64,000 nt of DNA from Clostridia bacterium (GTDB lineage: Bacteria; Bacillota; Clostridia; Oscillospirales; Acutalibacteraceae), in NCBI GenBank assembly GCA_024404025.1, contig JAKSQP010000009.1, positions 1 through 64,000 on the forward strand. Reading direction: 5' to 3'. Position 1 is the stretch's first letter, and every line of letters starts with the position of its first letter. Below the pieces are notes generated by a model. It saw nothing but the letters and a program-made list of their open reading frames with translations, was not told the DNA's origin and made no database searches. Positions 17,362 to 26,148 of the stretch are shown in pieces. Both the position numbers and the translations under genes were made by a program.

Positions 17362-17621
17362 TTATCAATACCCTCTGAAATTATTGATGCTGCCGCCGGA
17401 GTATAAGGAGCTTCGGATATTTTCAGAATCATATCCGTTAAAAAATATCCGAGGAACAGAAGAAGCAGAACACCCGCCGCTGCAAGAACGGCAAAAACTA
17501 TCCGCTTGTTTCTCATTTTTTCTTCATAGGTCGGGCCCGTGCCGAAGCGTGAAGAAAATTCCGTTATACTTTTTCTCTCGGACGGCTTGAGAGTCTTTTC
17601 GATTTTTCCGTCTCTGAACAT
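17331..17621 (-). CDS. Small single-pass membrane protein
   Basis: This 96-residue protein of unknown function has a charged N-terminal half (about residues 1-38) and one strongly hydrophobic segment (about 41-67). A ribosome site GTGAGGT precedes the ATG. It sits 10 bases after the Rnf-like A gene and overlaps the GH13 start by 31 bases, so it is part of the same transcript. Its position directly behind three Rnf-like membrane subunits makes an accessory subunit of that complex a fair guess. Confidence 0.68.
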   Translation of the reverse strand: MFRDGKIEKTLKPSERKSITEFSSRFGTGPTYEEKMRNKRIVFAVLAAAGVLLLLFLGYFLTDMILKISEAPYTPAAASIISEGIDKWTIFPSIQG

Positions 17622-17631
17622 AGGTTATACC

Positions 17632-18225
17632 TCACGAAAAAAGAGTTGAATCGGCAAAGCCGGAAAACGCAAGAGAAAGGATGCCGACATAGATAAACAT
17701 TGCCGGAGTGCCCTTGAAAACAGCGGGAATATCCTTATTTTCCGCAAGTCTTACCGCTCCCCTGCTTATAAGAGCGGCGGCAAGCACAAAAGCAATTCCC
17801 GCTCCGATGCCCGAGCCGATGCAGTTTGCAAAAGAATATGATGCGGTGTTGTTGATGAACGGCACGGCGAAAACAAGAGTGTTCAGAGCCGAAATGCCGA
17901 GAGTACCCATAGCCTTTTTTGATGCCTTGAAAATTACAAGTGCGGCAAAAGCGGCAATGAAATAAACGCCTGCAAGCACTCCGCCGTAAACCGCCGCCCT
18001 CAAAGCATAGGGAAGCTCCGCAGAAGCGGTAAACATATCAATAAGCTTGCAGATAACGCTCGTTGCAACCGAAAATCCCGAAATCATAGCCGCAAGGCTG
18101 ATGAATCTGTCCGGCTTCGATGAGGCTCGGATGGCTTCGCTTGAGCCGAGGCCGAAGCTCATAACCATATTCTGAACGAACACAGCATAAAGAGCGGTAA
18201 CGAAAAGGTCATAAACTATTTTCAT
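17632..18225 (-). CDS. RnfA-like membrane subunit lacking cluster cysteines
   Basis: This 197-residue protein has six membrane segments and aligns with RnfA/RsxA over its length. The best match is the end, AENKDIPAVFKGTPAMF followed by GILSLAFSGF, against ADVPAPFRG and GLMSLAFMGF of RsxA. In RnfA two Cys residues, in LGLCPF and TTNCAVLG, hold an iron-sulfur cluster inside the membrane. Here the first place reads GLGSSEA and the second SALNTLVFA, so both are replaced. It overlaps the RnfE-like gene by four bases. Homology is clear; redox function is not supported. Confidence 0.85.
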   Translation of the reverse strand: MKIVYDLFVTALYAVFVQNMVMSFGLGSSEAIRASSKPDRFISLAAMISGFSVATSVICKLIDMFTASAELPYALRAAVYGGVLAGVYFIAAFAALVIFKASKKAMGTLGISALNTLVFAVPFINNTASYSFANCIGSGIGAGIAFVLAAALISRGAVRLAENKDIPAVFKGTPAMFIYVGILSLAFSGFADSTLFS

Positions 18226-19025
18226 TTTTCGTCCTCCCCGCCGTTGAAATCGAAGATATTGTCGAGAGAATCAAAAAGCTCGTCATATTCATCTGCCGCC
18301 AAATCCGTTTTTGAAGATTCATTCCAGAACTCATCAAAAACATCAACCTCAACCGTTCCCTCGCCATCTTCTTTTTTCGGCTTGGTCCTTACAATTGCTT
18401 CGCTGTCCGGAACAAGAGAGGGATAGCGATAAGCCGAAATCCACTTGAGGATCGCCGCAAGAAAGCCGAGAATGATAAAGCAGCCGAACGGCAGAGCAGC
18501 GCCTCTGATCGTTGCATGAAGCTTCAGCTCGTGACCGGCAATTGATGAATATCCGATTATTTCACGGATTGCTCCGCATATAAGAAGAACGGCAGATGAT
18601 CCGATAGAAACCGCAACCGAATCATAAAACGCAAGTTTAACGGGATTCCTGACAGAAAACTGCTCACAATGAACTGCCGTTACCGAATTGACGGCAATAA
18701 GAGGAAGGTAAATTTTCATAACCAGCGGAAGCTCCGCCTCGGACCGTGTTTCGAGCAGAAACAAAACAGGACAGATTATCGAAATTCCGATAATCAGATA
18801 GATTCCCATTCTTATCCATCTCTGAACCTTTTTAAGCAATGCGCTTGCAATGATGCAGGTTATCAGCGTTGTTATGCTGACCGCCGCCGCAAGCAGAGCC
18901 GCATTTTTGAGGCTCGCTGCCGCTGCAACAACCGGGCATAAGCCCGCACATTGAATCAGGATCGGATTATGGATAAAAGATCCTTTTATAAGCACTTCTT
19001 TTGCAGAGGGAATTTTTTCGCTCAT
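18222..19025 (-). CDS. RnfE-like membrane subunit with cytoplasmic tail
   Basis: This 267-residue protein has an N-terminal 200 residues that match RnfE/RsxE: NPILIQCAGLCPVVAA, IYLPLIAVNS and LICGAIREIIG correspond to NSALVQLLGLCPLLAV, IFIPLIVTNC and LGSLREIIG. One cluster Cys (GLCP) is kept and the second is Ser (VNS for TNC). A Cys lies five residues later in AVHCEQF and might substitute. Residues from about 205 on form an acidic tail (EDGEGTVEVDVFDEF onward) not found in standard RnfE. It overlaps both neighbours by four bases. Confidence 0.85.
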   Translation of the reverse strand: MSEKIPSAKEVLIKGSFIHNPILIQCAGLCPVVAAAASLKNAALLAAAVSITTLITCIIASALLKKVQRWIRMGIYLIIGISIICPVLFLLETRSEAELPLVMKIYLPLIAVNSVTAVHCEQFSVRNPVKLAFYDSVAVSIGSSAVLLICGAIREIIGYSSIAGHELKLHATIRGAALPFGCFIILGFLAAILKWISAYRYPSLVPDSEAIVRTKPKKEDGEGTVEVDVFDEFWNESSKTDLAADEYDELFDSLDNIFDFNGGEDEK

Positions 19026-19954
19026 TTCCGGTCACCCCCCTTTCTGACGGGAACGTATTCAAGAAGCCTTGCAAATGCGTTTGCAAGAAGAACCGCAAAG
19101 CAAATAGGCTCTTCGTAAGCTCCCGAAAGGCGCATAAGCATGCAGATGAGTCCGCCGACTGCGCCGTAAAGAATGCCGAAAAGGCTGCCCTGCGGCATCG
19201 TTGAAAAATCCGTCATAAAGAAAACCGCCGCAAACATCAGCGAACCGGATGAAAGCTCAAGAATAACGCTTGTAAGTCCCGAAGCGTTGACTCTCGGAAA
19301 AAGGAAAGCAAAAGCTGCACAAACGCCGACAAAACCGAGAGTTGAAAGCAAAGCTTTTCTTCTCTTGACAAAAAGATATGCACAGCATCCCGCAAGAATC
19401 AGAATGCAGCCCGTGCCCATAGGTCCTGCCGAATTTCCGCAGAGAATGTCAATAAGATCTCCTGAATTCAGATGAACGGAATTGCCCTTTGCGAGCATGG
19501 AAGCAATTGAAGAAGAACCGAGAAATTTTGCCCCGGTCACAAATGAATAATCAAAAATCTTTTCCTTGAAGCAAACGCATGAAAATGCGAATCCCGCCGC
19601 CGCAGGCACAAACGGAGCATTTATTCCGCCTCCGAACGGCACTTTTGCAACAAGGACCGCAAACGCAGCTGCAATAACGGGAACATAAAGCGCAATTCCG
19701 GCAGGCATCATCATCGCTATCGCCGCACCCGTGAAGATGCTATCAAGATTTTTCAGCCTGAATCTTTTTCTTAACACCGCACTCGCCGCCGCATCGCAGA
19801 TAACTGCCGTTGCAATCGAAGCGGCAGTAACATAAACAGCACTTGATCCGTAATATATGAACGACAGCGCAAACGGGGCAATAAGCATAATGAGATAGTC
19901 CCCGAAAACCTGCGTGCTTTTATAGTTTTTGTTTTCAGCCAAAATATCCACCAC
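19022..19954 (-). CDS. RnfD-like membrane subunit without the flavin threonine
   Basis: This 310-residue, roughly ten-pass protein is homologous to RnfD/NqrB. Conserved parts include GGINAPFVPAAAGFA, GSLMFAAVFFMTD and ICFAVLLANAFARLLEY. RnfD carries FMN bound to the Thr of an S/T-G-A-T-P-L-type motif. Here the same place reads FVTGAKFLG, with Lys instead of Thr. No RnfB, RnfC, RnfG or ApbE gene is nearby. The start is uncertain: GTG at 19954 or a TTG 12 bases further in, each with a weak GGTGG/GGA-type site. It heads the 13-gene operon. Confidence 0.85.
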   Translation of the reverse strand: MVDILAENKNYKSTQVFGDYLIMLIAPFALSFIYYGSSAVYVTAASIATAVICDAAASAVLRKRFRLKNLDSIFTGAAIAMMMPAGIALYVPVIAAAFAVLVAKVPFGGGINAPFVPAAAGFAFSCVCFKEKIFDYSFVTGAKFLGSSSIASMLAKGNSVHLNSGDLIDILCGNSAGPMGTGCILILAGCCAYLFVKRRKALLSTLGFVGVCAAFAFLFPRVNASGLTSVILELSSGSLMFAAVFFMTDFSTMPQGSLFGILYGAVGGLICMLMRLSGAYEEPICFAVLLANAFARLLEYVPVRKGGDRK

Positions 19955-20039
19955 CGGAATTCCAATATTTATTCATTGCATCCTGCCGCAAGAAGTCATA
20001 TCATATAATAAGCAGTTAATTCGGCAAGGAGGCAGCATT

Positions 20040-20639
20040 ATGAAAATTGATTCGCCCGCAGAAGACAGAATCATTGTTGAACTTTCAAAAAAAGAAATGA
20101 AAGAGCTTGATATTACATACGAGCAGATGGATTATTCCGCTCTTGAAACGAGAAAGGTTATCCGTTCGGTTCTTGATGCCGCAGGGAAAGCGTTGGGCAT
20201 AGATGTTGATTTTTCACGGCGAATGCTGATTGAAGCAATTCCCGAAGCGGACGGAGGCTGCATTCTGAGCTTTACAATGCTTGGCAGAAAAATTTCGTAT
20301 TCCGAATCCTCCGTTCTTAAAAAGCAGAGCGGAATCATGCTCTGTTCATTTCCGTCTGCGCAGGAGCTGATGAACTGCGCAAATGCGTTTCCGCTGAAAA
20401 AAGCTTCTCTGCGCAGCAGCCTTTATGAGCTTGACGGAAGCTATCGTCTGATTATTTCGGGCGCAGAAGATATGACATCCATGCGGCGGTATTTCGGAGA
20501 ATACTGCAATGAAATCTCACTCGAAAAAAGCGACTGTGAATTTACGGATGAGCATTGGAATCTGATTGCAGCTCAATCCGCCCTTGAATTGCTTATTCCT
20601 GCGGATAATTCTTTTCGGCAAGATCACGGAGCGAGCTGA
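20040..20639 (+). CDS. mecA: MecA-like adaptor protein
   Basis: This 199-residue protein resembles MecA, the adaptor that hands substrates to ClpC. The N-terminal domain (about 1-80: MKIDSPAEDRIIVELSKKEM) and a C-terminal domain (about 105-199, with LYELDGSYRLIIS) fit in order and length. AAGGAGG eight bases before the ATG at 20040 fixes the start; an upstream in-frame ATG has no such site. It diverges from the Rnf-like operon, and its last 47 bases overlap the tail of rpe on the opposite strand. Confidence 0.85.
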   Translation: MKIDSPAEDRIIVELSKKEMKELDITYEQMDYSALETRKVIRSVLDAAGKALGIDVDFSRRMLIEAIPEADGGCILSFTMLGRKISYSESSVLKKQSGIMLCSFPSAQELMNCANAFPLKKASLRSSLYELDGSYRLIISGAEDMTSMRRYFGEYCNEISLEKSDCEFTDEHWNLIAAQSALELLIPADNSFRQDHGAS

Positions 20640-21264
20640 TTTCCTTCTCGGCATCCTCCGCCCCGAAAACTGCGCTGCCGGCAACAAAAACATTTGCGCC
20701 TGCGGCTGCGGCTTCGGGAACGGTTGAAGCCTTGATTCCGCCATCGACCTGAACATCAACATCAAGTCCTCTGCGTTTGATTTCTTCACGCAGAGCGGCA
20801 ACCTTCGGCATCATATCAGCCATAAAAGACTGGCCGCCGAAACCGGGCTCAACCGTCATAACAAGCACCATTGAAAGCTTGTCAAGATAAGGGAATAATT
20901 CTTCTGCGGAAGTTGCGGGCTTTATGCTTATGCCGGCCCTGCATCCGCAGGAGATTATTTTTTCCGTTGTTTCCTCAACCGGCGATGAGCTTTCAATATG
21001 GAAGGTGATTATATCTGCTCCCGCCTTTGCAAAATCTTCAATATATTTCAGCGGCTCATCAATCATAAGATGAACATCGAAAACAATATCGGATTTGTTT
21101 CTGATTGCTTTGATTACCGACGCGCCGAATGATATGTTCGGCACGAATCTGCCGTCCATAACATCAAGATGGAGCATATCCGCTCCGCTCTTTTCCATAC
21201 GGATAGTTTCATCTCCGAGCTTTGAAAAATCGCTTGCAAGCACCGACGGCGAAATTTTGATCAT
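20593..21264 (-). CDS. rpe: Ribulose-phosphate 3-epimerase
   Basis: This 223-residue TIM barrel interconverts ribulose 5-phosphate and xylulose 5-phosphate in the pentose phosphate pathway. Catalytic residues appear in PSVLASDFSKLG, LHLDVMDGRFVPN, FDVHLMI and VQVDGGI. It is a single gene, with an AT-rich leader of about 90 bases. It ends inside the 3' end of mecA, convergent. A second, AlsE-like relative is encoded at 27120-27791. Confidence 0.96.
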   Translation of the reverse strand: MIKISPSVLASDFSKLGDETIRMEKSGADMLHLDVMDGRFVPNISFGASVIKAIRNKSDIVFDVHLMIDEPLKYIEDFAKAGADIITFHIESSSPVEETTEKIISCGCRAGISIKPATSAEELFPYLDKLSMVLVMTVEPGFGGQSFMADMMPKVAALREEIKRRGLDVDVQVDGGIKASTVPEAAAAGANVFVAGSAVFGAEDAEKEISSLRDLAEKNYPQE

Positions 21265-21361
21265 AAATAAATCTCCCTTTTTATTTTAAAGAAATATATC
21301 ATAAATTATAATTAAATTATTATATCAATTTTTTATTAAAAAATCAACTGTTACATTATAT

Positions 21362-21422
21362 AAAAATACCGCCCGGAGCATCACTTCACAAACCTGTTTA
21401 TGAAGCGCTGCCCGGGCGGGTT
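21362..21422 (-). terminator. Terminator of the DUF2804 gene
   Basis: On the minus strand, CCGCCCGG and CCGGGCGG close an imperfect stem with an internal TTCATAAACAGGTTTGTGAA hairpin, followed by TATTTTTATA. Confidence 0.75.
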
Positions 21423-21435
21423 TATGATATTCTGT

Positions 21436-22608
21436 TTACCAGATGTTGTCGGAGCGCTCAAGGAACGCCGTCATATCCTTAACTTCGATCGTCTTGTCGC
21501 CGCATCTGACCGTACCGTTCCATTTGCCGAACACCTGATGGCAAAGATTGCCGACAAAGATAAAGCGAAGCATTGTGTAGTTATCGTATTCGGGAGTCAT
21601 CGTCATTTCGAAGCTTCCGTCATCCGATGTGATTTTCCATATCTGATTATTGTCTGCCCAGTTGCCGTCAAGAGGCTTGACAACATCGGTCTGATTCTCA
21701 AATTTCAGATAACCAAGCTTATATGCCTTGCCGTCAAGGAAAGCTGTGCTTTCGGAAGCGGCGCTCGTGTTGCAGAAATCCCAGCCGATTTCAAATCCGA
21801 AGATATGCTCTTTGCCCTCTTCATCATAGAAAACCGTTGAACCGTTGCCCCACCACCATGTTTCGTGAAGCGGCCATACTCCTCTGCCCCAGTCAAGAAC
21901 CGCAAAGGAATTATCCTCTTTGCCCTTGAATTCGATAACCTTGTCGCCGACTGTTACCGTGCCTGTGGTAGCCATGCAGTTGGTTTTCTGATTATAATAG
22001 AAATGGTCGGGCTTTCCGTCAAACGGAAGAGCCGTGAAATGAGATTCGTGATCGGGAAGCATGTCCAGCTTAAGATCCATTGTGAACTTGTCGCTGCCGG
22101 ATTTGCCGTTGAACTTGATAGTTCTTTCGGTTTCGCCGACTGAAAGCTCAAAATCGAAATTAAGGCCTTTTTTCTTGTATGTATGAGGTTCCCAGTCGTT
22201 TTCGGCAAGTCCTCCGTTGCCGAAGCCGAGGTTAAACTTTCCGAATGTGAAAAGTCTTAACACCATCGTGCTGAATTTTTCGCCGGTAACACGGTCAAAA
22301 CCGCCGACCGTAACTGCTCCGCCGAGGGAAATATCGGCGATAGTTATCTGAATCGTATAGCGGTCATTGGAAATCTGATAGAAATCCCATTCCTTGATTC
22401 TCCATTGCGGAGCCTTGATTGCGGATCTACGGTACTGATAGAGATTCGTGAAGCAGTAGCCGGGCTCCGTGAGCGAGCCGTTTGAATCAAGAAGCGGAGT
22501 TGTTTTTGTGATCATGTTCTGGTCGCTTGCGTATGAAGGAATAAACATACAAATAAACATTATCATCGCAAGCACTGCTGCGGTTATTCTTTTACACATC
22601 TTTTTCAA
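21436..22608 (-). CDS. Secreted DUF2804-family protein
   Basis: This 390-residue protein has a signal peptide (MKKMCKRITAAVLAMIMF..., cut near SYASD). Its body matches DUF2804, recognised by FAVLDWGRGVWPLHETWWWG and a GFEIGWDF block. Family members have a two-lobed beta fold like lipid-binding proteins, with no proven enzymatic role. Most are cytoplasmic, so a secreted version is of note. It is single, with its own terminator. Transcription probably starts in the AT-rich gap at 22609-22706. Confidence 0.86.
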   Translation of the reverse strand: MKKMCKRITAAVLAMIMFICMFIPSYASDQNMITKTTPLLDSNGSLTEPGYCFTNLYQYRRSAIKAPQWRIKEWDFYQISNDRYTIQITIADISLGGAVTVGGFDRVTGEKFSTMVLRLFTFGKFNLGFGNGGLAENDWEPHTYKKKGLNFDFELSVGETERTIKFNGKSGSDKFTMDLKLDMLPDHESHFTALPFDGKPDHFYYNQKTNCMATTGTVTVGDKVIEFKGKEDNSFAVLDWGRGVWPLHETWWWGNGSTVFYDEEGKEHIFGFEIGWDFCNTSAASESTAFLDGKAYKLGYLKFENQTDVVKPLDGNWADNNQIWKITSDDGSFEMTMTPEYDNYTMLRFIFVGNLCHQVFGKWNGTVRCGDKTIEVKDMTAFLERSDNIW

Positions 22609-22706
22609 ATTAAATCCTCCTCCGAGTGTTGTGATATCATTATAATAACCTATTGTTTCCTTTCAGTCAATACGGCAGACCGAAAAATCACGGAATTATC
22701 ACCGGC

Positions 22707-24875
22707 TCAATTATGGTCGGTAAGCGTTCCGGCAATGTTGTAATTCCACTTTTCAAAGCCGGATCCATTCAGCTCTGCGTTATCATCGGGAAGAGTGAAA
22801 TCAAAATTCGCAGGGTTCCTGAAGCCCGGATCCGTTATGATCGCATTGTTGAAAAGGCCGAGCTTATTCATATCTTTTGCATAAATTCTGTCAAGAGGTT
22901 TGTTGCTTGAACAATAGTCATTGAAAACAAATTTTCCGTTTGAAATATCCCAGCAGATGTTTGAATCATCCTTGAAAAAGCGATTTTCGGCTTTTGCATA
23001 AACCGGAGTGTTATCCGAAAGAAGAATATTATTCAGAAAAGTAAATTCATTGTGCGCCGATTCATCCTCATATTGCAGATAGCCTATCTGGCTCTGACCG
23101 TGAGCAAAGCTCGAACACATCTGACCCTCTCCGTTGAGAGCGAAAATATTATTCCTGATCATATTGTTTTCGCCGTAATGCTGGTGGAAGCCCTGCGAAC
23201 CACAGTCATAAACAAGATTTTTTTCAACAAGAATATGCTGCGAGCCCTCGTCAAGATAGATTCCCCATCCGCCGTAGCCGCCGGCTCCCGGATCAGCCGC
23301 AACATTGCGGATAACATTGCCGGAAAGAACGGTTCCCGGTTGATTTCCGAGAGTGTATATTCCGCCCATATCGGAAAGCCAGCCCTGGCCTATATCGTGA
23401 AGATAGTTATTTTTAACCGAGATATGATTTGTTACCGAATATGTATAACCCCATATCCAGCCGATTGAAATTGAAGAATAATAGCCGTTGCATATTTCGT
23501 TATTGGAAATGTCGCAATTTCTTGCGTGGGTCAGAAAAGCTCCGATAGCGGCATAAAAATATCTGCCGTAGCCATTGACAAAGTTATCAACGAAGCTGAT
23601 ATTTTCGGTTATTTCGGAATCAACATCCGAATTGTAGCCGTCAATAAAAACTGCGGATGCGCCTATATCGGTGAAATTGCATCCTCTGATTTCGGAATTC
23701 TTAACCCTGCGCAGAAACTTGATCGCCGAAAGACCGATATTATCGAAATTGCAGAAACGGATATTGATATTTTTTGAATCGGCAGCCTCAAAAGCCGCTC
23801 CGGTGTCGAATTCCGCCTGCGGATGTCTGATTCCCGAATTTGCGAGCCAATGGCTGTTCGGAACGATTTCGGGATAAGTGCTGTCGGTGTTGCGGAAAGT
23901 GATCCCCTCAAATGAAACGCCGCTGCAATTGATGATTTCAACGAATTTATCCGTTAATGCAACGCTGATATCAATGTTTTCCTTTGTCTGCCCCGCCAAG
24001 GGGAGATAATAGATTCTGCCCTCGGTGCGGTCATAATACCATTCTCCCGGAGCATCAAAAGCTTCATAAACATTCTCAAAGAAATATTTGTTATTTTTTT
24101 CTATCGAGCCGGACATCGGGGATTCGAGAAGAATCCTGTTTCGGCTTTCGTCATAGCCGCAAAGCTTTGAAAAATCGTCTATCCAGAGATGAAGCACTCT
24201 TATCGTTACATCTTCGGGATTCTTGAAAGCTTTGATTTCCTGCTTTGAAGACGGCGTCATTTCCATATCGCCGACGGTAAGCGACCAGGGAGTATTTTCT
24301 TCGGTAAACTTTGCGTTTTCGTGGTTTTCATCTTCGATATAGAAATATCCCTCCTCGGGGTATCTCGTCTGCGGCAAAACATTTTTTCCCTGAAAAACCG
24401 CATTGAAATGAAGTCCGTCTGGCACGGGTGCGCTGAAGCAGTCGTGACCGTTTGCTCTGTCCTGCTGCCAGCCGCCGATTTTCATTGAGCCGTCAAAAAT
24501 GACCTCTTCGCCCGGCTTTGCGATAAACGAAATGTTTTCGGCATCATCCGATGTGAATTTCATGGATTCGGTGAAATAATAAATGCCGCCGCTTATCCAT
24601 ATACGGATTTCTCCGTTCTTCTGCTTTGCGAGCTCTTTTGCTCTCTGAACGGTTGCAACGGGATAAGCCTCCGAGCCGTCATTTTCATCGTTTCCGCCAG
24701 CAGAAACGGCAATATCATTTGCTCCGAATTCATATTCAGTCATATTTTTTCCCTCTTTTTCAACGATCTGATTATCAGTATAATTATAATCTGCGGTTTT
24801 CGGCTTATAAAAAATCCCGATAAGAGGTGTTATTATCGCCATGAAAAATGCAATGAGTTTTATTCCGAATTCCAT
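22707..24875 (-). CDS. Exported right-handed beta-helix glycan-active protein (GH141-like)
   Basis: This 722-residue protein has an N-terminal membrane segment (about residues 5-24) acting as anchor or uncleaved signal. The fold start is IAVSAGGNDENDGSEAYPVA, then TVQRAKELAKQKNGEIRIWI, as in parallel beta-helix hydrolases. Long runs of strand repeats (NISFVDNFVNGYGRYFYAAI, SEIRGCNFTDIGASAVFI) fill residues 300-640. The layout resembles GH141-type fucosidases and xylanases, but catalytic residues cannot be fixed by eye. It is a single gene and probably acts on plant or mucin glycans outside the cell. Confidence 0.82.
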   Translation of the reverse strand: MEFGIKLIAFFMAIITPLIGIFYKPKTADYNYTDNQIVEKEGKNMTEYEFGANDIAVSAGGNDENDGSEAYPVATVQRAKELAKQKNGEIRIWISGGIYYFTESMKFTSDDAENISFIAKPGEEVIFDGSMKIGGWQQDRANGHDCFSAPVPDGLHFNAVFQGKNVLPQTRYPEEGYFYIEDENHENAKFTEENTPWSLTVGDMEMTPSSKQEIKAFKNPEDVTIRVLHLWIDDFSKLCGYDESRNRILLESPMSGSIEKNNKYFFENVYEAFDAPGEWYYDRTEGRIYYLPLAGQTKENIDISVALTDKFVEIINCSGVSFEGITFRNTDSTYPEIVPNSHWLANSGIRHPQAEFDTGAAFEAADSKNINIRFCNFDNIGLSAIKFLRRVKNSEIRGCNFTDIGASAVFIDGYNSDVDSEITENISFVDNFVNGYGRYFYAAIGAFLTHARNCDISNNEICNGYYSSISIGWIWGYTYSVTNHISVKNNYLHDIGQGWLSDMGGIYTLGNQPGTVLSGNVIRNVAADPGAGGYGGWGIYLDEGSQHILVEKNLVYDCGSQGFHQHYGENNMIRNNIFALNGEGQMCSSFAHGQSQIGYLQYEDESAHNEFTFLNNILLSDNTPVYAKAENRFFKDDSNICWDISNGKFVFNDYCSSNKPLDRIYAKDMNKLGLFNNAIITDPGFRNPANFDFTLPDDNAELNGSGFEKWNYNIAGTLTDHN

Positions 24876-24986
24876 ATTATTTATTCCTTCCGATGTTTAT
24901 TGATTCAATTATATAAACGGAAAATATCCGTGTCAAGAAATATATTTGAACAGCCTATATAAAATTATACAAAGAGTGATTTTTTC

Positions 24987-25015
24987 TTGACACGAAAAAA
25001 ATTATTTTGTAATGT
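24987..25015 (+). promoter_or_regulatory. Promoter of the truncated kinase gene
   Basis: TTGACA (24987-24992) and TAATGT (25010-25015) are 17 bases apart, 63 bases before the ATG. Confidence 0.65.
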
Positions 25016-25078
25016 TCTAAAATGAAAAAATGTTTCTATCAGGTTTATATCTCCGCAATATGAAAGGAGCTAACAAAT

Positions 25079-26053
25079 ATGACTTTTGATATTTACATTA
25101 TGTATGCGTATTCGGACCTGATCTGTGCAATAGTTATAGGAATAATCCGAAACAGAGCAAGAATAACAAAATTCAAAGAAACGATTGATAAACCGCTCTG
25201 CCGGGTTATGATGTTTTTTATCTGCTTCTGCCTGGTTGATTCGTTCTGGGGAGTTGTCGGCTCATCAAACACGCCTGCCTACCGTATGCTTTATATTGTT
25301 TCAACATACGGATTTCATACCATGTCGACTTTGTCGGCGCTGATGTGTTCATATTATTGCAACAAATATATGAAAATAGCCGGAAAAGGCTACAAGATAT
25401 TATGGATAATCAGAGCCTGCATTTTTATTGTTCAGATCGCATTCCTTTATCAGAATATCTTTACTCACAACGCATTTATGATCGACGAGGCAGCCGTATA
25501 TCATCCGTATAAGCCCCGTTATCTGCTTTTCGTTTTCCAATTCTGTCAGTATATTCCGCCGATTTTATATGCAGTTTACAAAATAATAAAAAATCGCCAT
25601 TCGGAAGGGAAAAAATTATTTACTTCGGCGATTTTCTTTGCGGCCGTTCCCATAACATTCGGCGTTCTTCAGATGCTCTATCCCGACGGACCGTTCTATT
25701 CAATAGGCTTCCTTGTTACCTCGGTTTGTATGTATTCTTTCAACATCTCCACCCAGAGAGAAGAATATATGGCGGCTTATTATATTTCCAAAGAGCGTGA
25801 AAAGGCAAAGGCGGAAATTGAAGCCGCACTTAAAAAGGCCGAAGCCGCAAGCAGCGCCAAAACGACCTTCCTTTCAAATATGTCCCACGACATCAGAACT
25901 CCCTTAAACGGAATCATGGGCATGGTATCCATCGCAAAGCGCTATTTTGATTTTTCCATTATACACCCACCTCATTATACAATTCATTCACATTTTAGCA
26001 AAAGTATACATAAAAGGCAATTATTTTCATATAAAGATTTTTCGAAAAAATAA
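25079..26053 (+). pseudogene. Truncated membrane sensor histidine kinase
   Basis: This 324-residue product has six or seven membrane segments (about 5-235), a short coiled coil (REKAKAEIEAALKKAEAASS) and a perfect H-box, SNMSHDIRTPLNGIMGM (about residues 280-296). Homology then stops at AKRYFDF. The remaining residues are low-complexity and AT-rich, and no ATPase domain (N, G1, G2 boxes) or receiver follows in any frame before the next gene at 26149. It is a kinase that lost its catalytic half, probably by deletion. The GAAAGGAG ribosome site and promoter remain, so a stub that could be phosphorylated in trans is possible. Confidence 0.8.
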
Positions 26054-26148
26054 TTTTAATATGTAATTATTTTAGTATATTGAAATGCCCGGATTAAAAT
26101 GATAAAATATCAGATGAAAAAATTTTTCAACGAAAGAAGGACAGCTTT

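Noticed and set aside
25938..26148. Frameshifted remainder of the histidine kinase
   Set aside because: I looked for N, G1 and G2 box sequences in the three forward frames and saw none; the stretch is AT-rich and too short for the domain.
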